Assembly (NCBI GenBank): GCA_040877875.1
Contig: JBBDNC010000170.1
Coordinates: 1-13,514 of the forward strand
DNA length: 13,514 nucleotides
Direction of reading: 5' to 3'
From: JBBDNC01 sp040877875
GTDB lineage: Bacteria; Bacteroidota; Rhodothermia; Balneolales; Balneolaceae
Of the stretch, positions 1 to 8,163 are shown in pieces (within the stretch, counting starts at the first letter, position 1; each line of letters begins with the position of its first letter). A program made the position numbers and the translations under genes. Below the pieces are notes generated by a model. The model saw only the letters and a list, made by a program, of their open reading frames with translations, had not been told where the DNA came from and searched no databases.

Positions 1-318
1 TGAGTTCGTTTTGGAAGGTTATTTAGATGGAATGGCATGTTTAACTTTATTTTTAAAACGAAACGGCTAAAGATAGTAAATGAACCCTTCTTTAGAAAGC
101 TGACTCAATTTTTATCTTTGAACAGCTTTCTTCGGCCTTTTAAATTCCGCCGTGAATGGATATAAACAGGAATTAAAACAGGCTTCAAAATACTTCAGGT
201 CCACTCAATACTATCTTTACCCTATATTTATCATGGTTAGTTAAAATAATTAGATTTTCCAGACTCTTTACTTTACACCCGGAAATTAAAAAATTAGTTA
301 TCTTCATAGCGATCCGTT
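1..318. other. AT-rich stretch without a recognisable gene
   Basis: No convincing coding region is visible here on either strand. A plus-strand reading frame is open from the window edge to a TAA at 68-70 (about 22 codons), which could be the tail of a gene starting outside the window, but it matches nothing I recognise. On the minus strand an ATG at 38-36 runs off the left edge for only 12 codons. The stretch contains the inverted repeat listed separately at 94-131. Because malQ ends at 319 on the minus strand, the stretch is also malQ's 3' flank, but I see no clear terminator right after its stop. Confidence 0.5.
94..131 (+). terminator. 9-bp inverted repeat hairpin, possible terminator
   Basis: AGAAAGCTG (94-102) and CAGCTTTCT (123-131) form a perfect 9-bp inverted repeat. 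Inside it TCAA and TTGA can add a second 4-bp stem around a 9-nt T-rich loop. On the plus strand it is followed by a short run of four T (138-141), so it could end a transcript entering from the left edge. There is no T-run on the minus side, so it is a poor terminator for malQ. The dyad is read directly; its function is inferred. Confidence 0.35.
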
Positions 319-1812
319 TCAACTTTTAGAGACCGGTAATCTATTACTCATGGTGATTAAATGTCTGATCCTGTTCCGGTCTATATTCTCCAGCATGTCC
401 GGGGTATAACGCCAATCCCAATTTTCTCCTACTGTACCGGGTGTGTTCATACGACTGTCAGAAGCCAGACCCATGAAATCCTGAAGGGGAAAAATGGCCT
501 GATCCGCTACCGAAAGCAACCCAAGCCGTATAAACTCCCAGTTTGGCTCTGCGCCATCTGACCGAGTATATTCCCTCATACGATGTTTCTCCGCCTCAGG
601 GGAAGTATGATACCATCCGAGGGTTGTATCGTTATCATGCGTTCCGGAATAAACTACGCTGTTCGGATGATAATTGTGTGGCAAAAAAGCGTTTCCATAA
701 TCGGAGCCAAAGGCAAATTGAAGAATCTTCATTCCCGGAAAATTAAATTGATCTCGCAATTTTTCCACATCAGCCGTGATAAGACCCAAATCTTCAGCAA
801 TAATCGGGACTTCCCCCAATTCCTTTTGTATCCGCTTAAAGAGATTTTCACCGGGAATTTTCTCCCAGGAACCCTTTTCTGCCGTTTTCTCTTTTGCTGA
901 CACTTTCCAACACGACTCAAAACCACGAAAATGATCAACCCGAATTGCATCAAATAACTCAAACATTTTATTAAACCGATCGATCCACCATGAAAATCCG
1001 TCCTTCTCCAGTTTATCCCACTTGTAGAGCGGGTTCCCCCACAACTGGCCTGTTTCGCTAAAATAATCAGGAGGGACTCCTGCCACAAATTGACGATTCC
1101 CCTGCTCATCAATTTCAAAATATTGTGGATTCGCCCAAACGTCCGCACTGTTGTGACTGACAAAAATCGGAATATCCCCGATCACCCGTACATTTTTAGA
1201 ATGAGCGTAATCCCTCAAATCCGCCCACTGATTATGAAATTCATACTGCATCCAGATTTGACGTTGTATTTCCTTTTTATGGGATTGGCGGGCATTTTTC
1301 AATACAGATTTCTTACGTTTCACCCAGCCCTCTTCCCATTCATTCCATGGCCGGAAATTTTCTTCGATTGAATGGACTCTGAATAGTACGTAATCGGGAA
1401 GCCAATTATCATTTTCAGCCTGAAATTTTTCAAGCTCCGGATCCGGGTTTTCAAAAAAACGATCTGCTGCTTTAACCAGCAAATCTTTTTTAACACGAAA
1501 TACTTCGTCAAACTCGATAGAGGTTGTCAAAGGAAGCCGGGCCTCGGCCGCTTCCTGTTGAGTAATTAGCCCCTTTCCCACCAGTTTATCCGGGCTGATC
1601 AAATACGGATTGCCAGCAAATGCCGAGAAACTTGCGTAGGGAGAATTCCCGTGTCCCACCGGCGCCAGGGGCAATACCTGCCAGATGGATTGGCCGGTGT
1701 CCGCCAAAAAATCAATAAATGTTTCAGCTTCGTAACCCAGGTCTCCCAACCCATAGGGAGAAGGAAAGGAAGTGGGATGTACAAGCGAACCACAGGATCT
1801 GGGAAATCTCAT
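319..1812 (-). CDS. malQ: 4-alpha-glucanotransferase (amylomaltase, GH77)
   Basis: This cytoplasmic enzyme cuts an alpha-1,4 bond in a malto-oligosaccharide and transfers the glucan to another acceptor. It thereby remodels short glucans from glycogen or maltodextrin. The 497-residue length is normal for bacterial MalQ. Family landmarks are visible: the N-terminal PRSCGSLVHPTSFPSPYGLG stretch (residues 4-23), VIGDIPIFVSHNSADVW (210-226), the nucleophile D293 in IRVDHFRG, the acid/base E340 in IIAEDLG, and THDND (391-395) carrying the third catalytic Asp. The ATG start sits exactly at the conserved MalQ N-terminus. It is the second gene after glgB on the same strand, 143 bp downstream, suggesting co-transcription for glycogen metabolism. 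The 18-codon out-of-frame ORF just before it ends in TAATG, overlapping this start by one base. The family call is near certain. Confidence 0.97.
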   Translation of the reverse strand: MRFPRSCGSLVHPTSFPSPYGLGDLGYEAETFIDFLADTGQSIWQVLPLAPVGHGNSPYASFSAFAGNPYLISPDKLVGKGLITQQEAAEARLPLTTSIEFDEVFRVKKDLLVKAADRFFENPDPELEKFQAENDNWLPDYVLFRVHSIEENFRPWNEWEEGWVKRKKSVLKNARQSHKKEIQRQIWMQYEFHNQWADLRDYAHSKNVRVIGDIPIFVSHNSADVWANPQYFEIDEQGNRQFVAGVPPDYFSETGQLWGNPLYKWDKLEKDGFSWWIDRFNKMFELFDAIRVDHFRGFESCWKVSAKEKTAEKGSWEKIPGENLFKRIQKELGEVPIIAEDLGLITADVEKLRDQFNFPGMKILQFAFGSDYGNAFLPHNYHPNSVVYSGTHDNDTTLGWYHTSPEAEKHRMREYTRSDGAEPNWEFIRLGLLSVADQAIFPLQDFMGLASDSRMNTPGTVGENWDWRYTPDMLENIDRNRIRHLITMSNRLPVSKS

Positions 1813-1928
1813 TATTCTCGTTTATGGATTACTCGTTGTCTTTCCGAAAGCTGGTATCTGTTTGACATGGAATTTGTTTTCAAGACTCTTTATTCATCTC
1901 CTCACACCATCTCCGGGGGCCCGGCCAC

Positions 1929-1953
1929 GGTGAATAATTTTCTATTATTCACC
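1929..1953 (-). terminator. Perfect 10-bp hairpin between glgB and malQ
   Basis: GGTGAATAAT (1929-1938) and ATTATTCACC (1944-1953) form a perfect 10-bp stem with a 5-nt loop, beginning 2 bp past the glgB stop codon. There is no T-run after it on either strand, so it is not a textbook intrinsic terminator. It may be a weak terminator, a 3'-end stabiliser that sets the glgB/malQ expression ratio, or a processing site. The dyad is seen directly; the role is inferred. Confidence 0.45.
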
Positions 1954-1955
1954 TC

Positions 1956-4163
1956 TCAAAAGTCCGGTTTCAATATCATACCGGCAAGAGGAGGAACGGT
2001 AACCGAAATATTGAATGGCTGATTGTGCCATGTACCTTTATGAGCTTCGACACTTTTCATGCCGGTATTGCTCCCCTTGTAAAATTCCGAATCGCTATTC
2101 AGAATAACCTTATAGGAACCGGATTTCAGAACTCCGAACCGGTATTCGTGATGAACAGAAGGTGTAAAGTTATAAATACAGATCAAAAAATCATCCGGGT
2201 TCTCTGCGCGTCGAATAAATGAAAGGATACTGTTATCCGCATCACTGGCATCAATCCATTGAAATCCTTCCTGTCTGGTATCCGCTTCATACAGCGCCGG
2301 CTCATCCCGATAGATCTTATTCAGATCCCGGATTAACTGCTGGACTCCCCTGTGCGTATCCCACTGAAGTAAATGCCAATCGATCGAATGTTTCTCCGAC
2401 CATTCACCCCACTGTGCAAACTCTCCGCCCATAAACAACAGTTTTTTACCCGGATGGCCATACATATACGTGTATAAAAGCCGGAGATTCGCAAATTTTT
2501 GCCAGTCATCGCCGGGCATTTTGGCAATCAGGGATTGCTTCTGATGAACCACTTCATCGTGCGACAGGGGCAGGATAAATTTCTCCGTATAGGCATAAAT
2601 CATTGAAAATGTCAATTCATCCTGGTGATACTTTCGATAGATCGGATCTTTGCTGACATACTCCAGCGTATCATTCATCCATCCCATATTCCATTTATAA
2701 TCGAATCCGAGTCCGCCTTCGCTGATCGATGCAGAAACTCCCTGCCATGAAGTTGATTCTTCCGCCATGGTCAAAAAACCGGGATAGTATTGATGTACGA
2801 CTTCATTGAACCGCCTTAAAAAAGCAATGGCTTCGAGATTTTCCCTGCCCCCATACCGGTTGGACACCCAGTCGCCATCCTCCCGTGAGTAATCCAGATA
2901 AAGCATCGAGGCAACGGCATCCACCCGGATCCCGTCTATATGATACTCATCAATCCAGTAAACGGCATTTGAAATCAGGAAGTTAAGGACTTCCGTCCTG
3001 CCAAAATTAAAAATGAGAGTTCCCCAGTCCCGGTGCTCTCCCTGGCGGGGATCCATATGTTCATAGAGTGCCGAGCCGTCATACAGGCGAAGGCCGTGAT
3101 CATCCTTGGTAAAGTGTGCCGGTACCCAGTCAAGCAAGACTCCAATCCCGGCCTCGTGGCAAATGTCGATGAAATATTTAAAGTCATCCGGATCGCCAAA
3201 TCTGCTGGTAGGGGCAAAATAACCTGTAATCTGATATCCCCAGGAAGGATCGTAGGGGTGTTCGGCTATCGGCATCAGCTCGACATGAGTATACCCCATC
3301 TCCTGAAGGTAAGGAACCAGTTCATCCGCCAGCTCGCGATAGTTGAGAAATCCGGGTTCTTCACGGGGTTTTCTTTTCCAGGATCCGGGATGAATTTCAT
3401 AAATTGAGAGAGGCTTGTTTAAGGCCTGTACCGCCTGACGATTTTGCAGCCACTTCTCATCTCCCCATCGATAGTTACTGCTCCAAACCCGGGAAGCGGT
3501 TGCCGGCCTTACTTCAGTATGAAAAGCGTAGGGGTCTGCCTTTTTCAGGGGCGATTCCAGATTATCTGATTGAATTTCATATTTATACGGATCTCCGGAG
3601 GATACATGGGGGATAAAAATCTCCCAGAGGCCCTGCGCCGGATGGTTTCGCATACCATGTACCCTGCCATCCCAATTATTAAAGGACCCGATAACACTTA
3701 CGCGAAATGCATTCGGCGCAACGACTACAAAATGAGTTCCCGTGACCCCTTCAACCTCCCGCAGATGTGCACCCATAAATTGATAAGCCCGGTGGTGATT
3801 TCCCTCACCCCAGAGCTGTAAATCAAATTCACTCAGCAAAGTGCCAAACTGATAGGCATCCGTAATCGTGTATGAATCCCCTTCAAAAGGATGGACCTGT
3901 AGCTGGTACGAAAATCGATACTTCCTTCGTGGAAAGACAACTTCAAACAACCCTTCATCGGAAATACGGTGAAGCTCTCTGTTTTTACCCGTATCGGGAA
4001 TAACCGTTAACTTCCCGGCGTCCGGCCGAAACGCACGGAGCACCCATTTCTTTTTATCCTCAATCATCGTCTCATGCAATCCCAACACTGAAAACGGATC
4101 TCCGTGAGAGCCATTGGATATTGCAGTGATTTCTTCGATTTTTAATGTAGGAGAATGTGCCAA
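1956..4163 (-). CDS. glgB: 1,4-alpha-glucan branching enzyme (GH13)
   Basis: GlgB makes alpha-1,6 branches in glycogen by moving a segment of an alpha-1,4 chain. At 735 residues it is full length. The order of domains is an N-terminal region with DPFSVLGLHE (22-31), a CBM48-type beta-sandwich with VSVIGSFNNWDG (155-166), the catalytic barrel and a C-terminal beta domain. Catalytic residues by family position are nucleophile D415 in GIRVDAVASM, acid/base E468 in TMAEES, and D536 in LSHDEVVH. The start appears to be TTG at 4163-4161. An in-frame TAA lies 18 nt upstream, the only ATG nearby (4168-4166) is out of frame, and any internal start would remove the conserved N-terminus. There is no clear Shine-Dalgarno sequence. 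It is followed by malQ and divergent from the permease gene, across 513 bp. The function is near certain; the start codon is probable. Confidence 0.97.
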   Translation of the reverse strand: MAHSPTLKIEEITAISNGSHGDPFSVLGLHETMIEDKKKWVLRAFRPDAGKLTVIPDTGKNRELHRISDEGLFEVVFPRRKYRFSYQLQVHPFEGDSYTITDAYQFGTLLSEFDLQLWGEGNHHRAYQFMGAHLREVEGVTGTHFVVVAPNAFRVSVIGSFNNWDGRVHGMRNHPAQGLWEIFIPHVSSGDPYKYEIQSDNLESPLKKADPYAFHTEVRPATASRVWSSNYRWGDEKWLQNRQAVQALNKPLSIYEIHPGSWKRKPREEPGFLNYRELADELVPYLQEMGYTHVELMPIAEHPYDPSWGYQITGYFAPTSRFGDPDDFKYFIDICHEAGIGVLLDWVPAHFTKDDHGLRLYDGSALYEHMDPRQGEHRDWGTLIFNFGRTEVLNFLISNAVYWIDEYHIDGIRVDAVASMLYLDYSREDGDWVSNRYGGRENLEAIAFLRRFNEVVHQYYPGFLTMAEESTSWQGVSASISEGGLGFDYKWNMGWMNDTLEYVSKDPIYRKYHQDELTFSMIYAYTEKFILPLSHDEVVHQKQSLIAKMPGDDWQKFANLRLLYTYMYGHPGKKLLFMGGEFAQWGEWSEKHSIDWHLLQWDTHRGVQQLIRDLNKIYRDEPALYEADTRQEGFQWIDASDADNSILSFIRRAENPDDFLICIYNFTPSVHHEYRFGVLKSGSYKVILNSDSEFYKGSNTGMKSVEAHKGTWHNQPFNISVTVPPLAGMILKPDF

Positions 4164-4676
4164 TTCATTGTTCTTAATTTAAAGGAGTCAACTCAACTTC
4201 TTTTCACGGGGACAACGTAACATTCCTTAAAACACAAAGGAAGTGGGTTCTATACCCGAAGAATTAAATGAATACAAACCCGATTCTCGCATCAGAATGT
4301 TATATTTCAGAACGTCACCCGGATAAAAATATAATTTCATGTTGAATCTGAAATCGTAAAACGGTTACCGGCTTTGATTCTCTTATATTATTCAATGTGA
4401 AAACTGCATTCGAAAGATAAAAATTTTAAACGTTAATATATCCATCTAAAAAGTGGGTTCAGTCTCGTATTGGTTCCGATGATAAATCAGCAGGCATTTT
4501 TGATAAACTGGCACCGGTAACGGTACAAGGTTCAGCCGTGAAAAACCCGGCCGGAGAGTTTCTGTTTTGCATTTTCCCGGCGAAAACATCATTAAACCGG
4601 CGAGGGCTCAGGCTTTCACAACATTTGAACAAGACTTTCTCAATGACCTGATTTCGAACGATTTGCACATATTTCA
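4164..4676. other. Divergent intergenic region, 513 bp, no clear gene
   Basis: This gap between the divergent glgB and permease genes should hold both promoters, but I find no good match to the Bacteroidota -33/-7 consensus. The right half (about 4440-4676) has several long open frames without start codons. One plus-strand frame runs from after a TAA at 4504 to a TGA at 4678-4680 that overlaps the permease ATG (ATGA). Its last residues, AFTTFEQDFLNDLISNDLHI plus FQ, look protein-like. A 72-codon minus-strand ORF (4459-4677) also exists but resembles nothing known. A decayed upstream gene is possible but unproven. Confidence 0.4.
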
Positions 4677-5903
4677 ATGAATCCGATTCAATTCATATCA
4701 AGAAGATATCTTTTTTCAGGGAAACAAGTCTCGCTGATCTCGATTCTTACGTTTGTAAGTATCACCGGCGTTACCATCGGAACGGCACTTTTAATCGTTG
4801 TTTTGTCCGTCTTCAACGGGTTTTACGATGTGATCCGGGGGTTTTTACTGGCATACGATCCTGACATTCGGATTGAATCAACTCTTGGACAAACCTTTGG
4901 CTACGACAGTGAATTGGTTCAACGAATTGAATCGTTCCCCGAGGTTACAGCTATGACTCCCTATGTAGAGGGAAAAAGCATGCTCGTCCTCAAGGGCGAG
5001 CGAAATGAAGTCGTTACCGTTCGTGGCATCGACCGGAATACATTCCTGCAGATCAATAACCTGGAGGATAACATACGTGCCGGGATGTTTGAGTTTACCG
5101 TTCAGGAGCAGCGACCCGGCCTCGTCCTCAGTGACCAGTTAAAAAACAGGTACAGGCTTAATCTGAATGACGAAGTTGCCCTCCTCAGCGCCTCGGGTAT
5201 GCGACGAGCCCTTACTCAATTCTCAGCTCCCCGCAACATCCGTTTCAGCCTCCGTGGCAGCTACTCGATGCAGCAGATTATGGATACCGACATTGTTTAT
5301 GTCGATTTGATGGCAGCTCAGCGATTATTCAATTCCCGGAACAAAATCACCGGATTTGACCTTAAACTGGTGGAGACCGACCGTGCAGAAGCCGTCAAAA
5401 CAAAACTACAATCAGAATTGGGCCCGGATTTTCAGGTCTCTACCTGGTATGATTTGCAAAAGCCCCTATATGATGTCATGTATCTTGAAAAATGGGGCTC
5501 TTATTTGATTTTAATGATTATTGTTCTGGTAGCCGTCTTAAATATCATTGGATCTCTTACCATGATCGTCATTCAAAAACAGCGGGATATTGGGATCCTT
5601 ATCTCAATGGGAATGACTTCGGCCTCTATTAAAAAGATCTTTCGAAGCCAGGGACTTTATATCGGCCTGATCGGCTGCGGGCTTGGTGGAGTTCTCGGAC
5701 TCGGATTGAGCTGGTTGCAAATGGAATACGGACTGATTCGACTCTCCTCTGCTTTTATCATCGATGCTTACCCGGTGTCTATCAATCCTGTTGATGTGGG
5801 TATTATCCTTGCGGGTAGTATGATGCTCTGTATTGCAGCGAGTTGGTATCCGGCCCTTCGGGCTTCCCATATTCAACCCGCAGAAGCCATACGATACGAA
5901 TGA
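4677..5903 (+). CDS. FtsX-family ABC permease, LolC/LolE-like
   Basis: This is an inner-membrane permease subunit of the type that, with a LolD ATPase, extracts lipoproteins from the inner membrane for transfer to the outer membrane. At 408 residues it has the LolC/E layout: one membrane helix near residues 20-47, a large periplasmic domain (about 50-272), then three helices near 274-299, 324-346 and 372-391. The cytoplasmic coupling loop after helix 2 carries KQRDIGILISMGMTSASIKK (301-320), typical of the family. The C-terminal HIQPAEAIRYE is the usual FtsX-family ending. The ATG start precedes the common N-terminal motif FISRRYLF. No ATPase gene is adjacent, so its partner must be encoded elsewhere. 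Whether it is LolC, LolE or a single LolCE-like permease cannot be decided here. It converges on the Mur ligase gene. Confidence 0.9.
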   Translation: MNPIQFISRRYLFSGKQVSLISILTFVSITGVTIGTALLIVVLSVFNGFYDVIRGFLLAYDPDIRIESTLGQTFGYDSELVQRIESFPEVTAMTPYVEGKSMLVLKGERNEVVTVRGIDRNTFLQINNLEDNIRAGMFEFTVQEQRPGLVLSDQLKNRYRLNLNDEVALLSASGMRRALTQFSAPRNIRFSLRGSYSMQQIMDTDIVYVDLMAAQRLFNSRNKITGFDLKLVETDRAEAVKTKLQSELGPDFQVSTWYDLQKPLYDVMYLEKWGSYLILMIIVLVAVLNIIGSLTMIVIQKQRDIGILISMGMTSASIKKIFRSQGLYIGLIGCGLGGVLGLGLSWLQMEYGLIRLSSAFIIDAYPVSINPVDVGIILAGSMMLCIAASWYPALRASHIQPAEAIRYE

Positions 5904-5927
5904 AGAAAAACACAAGGGACAACAAGT

Positions 5928-5973
5928 GAATCGATACAGCTCATCCATTCCAAAAACGGAATTAAATCGATTC
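5928..5973. repeat. Nested inverted repeat between convergent genes
   Basis: GAATCGAT (5928-5935) and ATCGATTC (5966-5973) form a perfect 8-bp inverted repeat. Inside it ATTCC (5947-5951) and GGAAT (5958-5962) form a second hairpin with a 6-nt loop. It lies 24 bp after the permease stop in the 203-bp gap before the end of the convergent Mur ligase gene. It could be a two-way transcription end or processing structure, but no T-run follows on either side. Confidence 0.35.
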
Positions 5974-6106
5974 AGGTTCTTTCGGCCGTCCAATCCAATA
6001 CACCTTTTACCCGGTTCCCTTTCTCTCTGATGTTTACTGTCCGCCATAAGCCGGGTGTCAATGCCTTGCAGACTCAACTCACCGCGAGGAAATGGTTTCA
6101 GGCCTA

Positions 6107-7876
6107 TCAGGGTTCATCGTACGTATCCGGCAGGTCGTTTTCATAGAGAATAATATCCCCGCTCCGGGCATAATCTCTGACCAAATCATTCGCTTCAAAT
6201 AAAGACTTGACTACCCGGATATTATCGTTGATCCGGCCGCTTTCACGTATTCCTTCCAGGATCGGCTTCGTCTGCTCAGGTCCCACCAAAATGACAAGAT
6301 CCAGTCCGGCCTCGGCGAGATATCGTCCGAAATTACGATTTTCTTCCTCCTGAGCCTCTCCCAGTTCTACCATCCCGGGGGTGATCATGATATGCCGGCC
6401 ACTCTTAAACGAACAGAGTATATCCACAGCATTTCTCGCTCCGACCGGATTGGAATTAAAGGCATCGTCAATGACATAAAGATCTCCTTCTTTTTTCAAT
6501 TCCAGCCTGTGACGTACCGGCTCGATCTTTTTAGCAGCCAGTGCAAGGGTAGCTGGACGAATCCCAAACGTGTGGGCTACCCCTGCCGCCAAAAGAAAAT
6601 TTTGTACATTGTGAGCACCTAAAAGTTTCATCTGTATCTCTTGCTCCGCCGGCCTGCTTGTAGGTTCACTTTCCCAAAGCATGATAAAACGGGTCCCTTG
6701 TTCACCAATCTCTACATTCCGGGCGCGGATGGAGCCGGTATTGAGCCCCGTTTGAATCACTTGAACATCCTCTCTCAAATCAGCCATTTGCCTGACCCGT
6801 TCGTCATCACTGTTAAGAATTAACGCCCCCCCAGGGTTCAATTCTCTGGCAAGTGTGGATTTTTCCCGGGCAATGGAATCGATGGATCCGAATGTTTCAA
6901 GATGAGCCTTTCCCACATTGGTAATAACTGCGACGTCCGGCCTGGCAATTTCGCATAATTCTCTAATATTTCCGGGATATCTAGCCCCCATTTCCAGCAC
7001 CAAAACCTGGTGGTGAGCTTCCAGGTCGTCGTTTATCACTTTACAAATCCCCATGGGAGTATTATAACTTCCAGGTGTCACGCACACCTTGTAGCGTTCA
7101 TTTAGCAAGTCATGAATCATAAATTTGGTACTGGTCTTTCCATAACTTCCTGTAACCGCTACGATCTTAAGATCCTGCAATTTTGCCAATTTTGATCTTG
7201 CCTTCTTCTTAAATCCCTCATGAATACGCTTCTCGACCGGCTTCATTAAACCGGCTGATATCAGAAGTAATAAGGGGGACATCAGATCCACAAGGACCAT
7301 TCCGAAAAACAGAAAGTAGGGATCGGCCATCAGGACAGGCAGGCCGAATTCACGAATCGAAATAGTACTGTTCAGCAATCTGCCGGTAAAAGCAAGATCC
7401 AAAATTACGATCAGGGGCAGCAGAATCAGAACTGTCTGGGCGATGGTTAACCGAATCATGCGGGGTGTAAATCGAAGAGGCTTTTTTTCCTTTTCCGGGC
7501 TAAATCTTGAAACCGATCCGAACCAGAAAAAAACAAACACACTGAGAACAATAGCTGCAGCAGTCACCGTCATCCTCTCTGACATCAGGTAAAGCAAGGC
7601 TACAAGAACTACGTTGATCATAACATGCTCCGGGGTAATGACCCTGGAGAAAAAATGACGGGAAGCCCATTCCAGAAATTCATGGCTTTTGTAACCGAAC
7701 AACTGAAACATGTGTAAAAAATACCGAAGCCGGTACCCCCCATACCTCAATAAAATACCAATAGAAACCAGTAATAAGACATTTAAAATTGTATAGTAAC
7801 TATTCAATACAGATCCTCTGTTGGATTCAAAAGGTATATTTTTAACCCGTTCAATTTTTATTTCATTTACCGGCAA
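6107..7876 (-). CDS. Membrane-anchored Mur ligase (MurF-like)
   Basis: This is an ATP-dependent amide-ligase of the Mur family, closest in motifs to MurF, which joins D-Ala-D-Ala to the UDP-MurNAc-tripeptide. The Mur core starts near residue 237: P-loop GSYGKTST (243-250), TPGSYNTPMGI (267-277), EMGAR (295-299), ITNVGKAHLETFGS (318-331), HNVQN (422-426) and DDAFNSNP (470-477). The C-terminus ILYENDLPDTYDEP matches other members of this membrane-linked subfamily. The first 220 residues are instead hydrophobic, with about five membrane segments (near 28-44, 84-99, 102-120, 141-164 and 181-210) and the motif RYFLHMFQLFGYKS. The usual UDP-substrate-binding domain 1 of MurF is absent, so the substrate may be a lipid-linked or other precursor. 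The start is TTG (7876), or possibly TTG at 7807; the first in-frame ATG is inside the membrane region. It is divergent from the nucleotidyltransferase gene. Confidence 0.88.
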   Translation of the reverse strand: MPVNEIKIERVKNIPFESNRGSVLNSYYTILNVLLLVSIGILLRYGGYRLRYFLHMFQLFGYKSHEFLEWASRHFFSRVITPEHVMINVVLVALLYLMSERMTVTAAAIVLSVFVFFWFGSVSRFSPEKEKKPLRFTPRMIRLTIAQTVLILLPLIVILDLAFTGRLLNSTISIREFGLPVLMADPYFLFFGMVLVDLMSPLLLLISAGLMKPVEKRIHEGFKKKARSKLAKLQDLKIVAVTGSYGKTSTKFMIHDLLNERYKVCVTPGSYNTPMGICKVINDDLEAHHQVLVLEMGARYPGNIRELCEIARPDVAVITNVGKAHLETFGSIDSIAREKSTLARELNPGGALILNSDDERVRQMADLREDVQVIQTGLNTGSIRARNVEIGEQGTRFIMLWESEPTSRPAEQEIQMKLLGAHNVQNFLLAAGVAHTFGIRPATLALAAKKIEPVRHRLELKKEGDLYVIDDAFNSNPVGARNAVDILCSFKSGRHIMITPGMVELGEAQEEENRNFGRYLAEAGLDLVILVGPEQTKPILEGIRESGRINDNIRVVKSLFEANDLVRDYARSGDIILYENDLPDTYDEP

Positions 7877-8083
7877 ACATTTTAATAAGAAAAAGCAATT
7901 CCGTTCAAAAAAACTTCAGATCCCATTTTATTCAGGAAAGCAGATACAGATCCTTACGTTCCCGAATAATAAACATTGTCATCCGATGATTTAAATCCTT
8001 TGCCAGTGAACAGATTCGTACAATTCATATCTATCACACGCATCTTTACGCATTAGAAACCGGAGTATTTGTCCTGCCTTTAA

Positions 8084-8114
8084 TTTGTTCGTTCACCTGC
8101 ATCAATTATATTTA
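8084..8114 (+). promoter_or_regulatory. Bacteroidota-type -33/-7 promoter
   Basis: TTTG (8084-8087), a 19-nt spacer and TATATTTA (8107-8114) match the Bacteroidota primary-sigma consensus TTTG / TAnnTTTG, with only the last base differing. It sits about 50 bp before the nucleotidyltransferase ATG at 8164, which gives a short 5' leader. No equally good element was found for the divergent Mur ligase gene in the same 287-bp gap (7877-8163). Confidence 0.6.
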
Positions 8115-8163
8115 CATTCAGGATAAAAAAATAGAAATCGGAAAATAACAGCTCGAAAAAGAT

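Noticed and set aside
2..70. Open plus-strand frame from the left edge to a TAA at 68-70
   Set aside because: It is only 22 codons with no recognisable motif; it cannot be supported as the tail of a real gene without the neighbouring sequence.
1812..1868. 18-codon minus-strand ORF (MSNRYQLSERQRVIHKRE) ending in TAATG at the malQ start, a possible leader peptide
   Set aside because: It has no Shine-Dalgarno sequence or attenuator-like alternative hairpins, and no run of regulatory codons; the one-base overlap with malQ may be chance.
4459..4677. 72-codon minus-strand ORF between glgB and the permease
   Set aside because: It overlaps the permease start, has no recognisable motif and no ribosome-binding site, and is more likely the antisense shadow of a plus-strand open stretch.
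5604..6077. 157-codon minus-strand ORF over the permease 3' end
   Set aside because: Its composition (rich in R, S, H and C) is that of an antisense shadow, and most of it overlaps the well-supported permease gene.
7980..8157. Start-less open plus-strand frame of about 50 codons before the nucleotidyltransferase
   Set aside because: It has no ATG or GTG start, is AT-rich, and overlaps the predicted promoter, so it is best read as non-coding.
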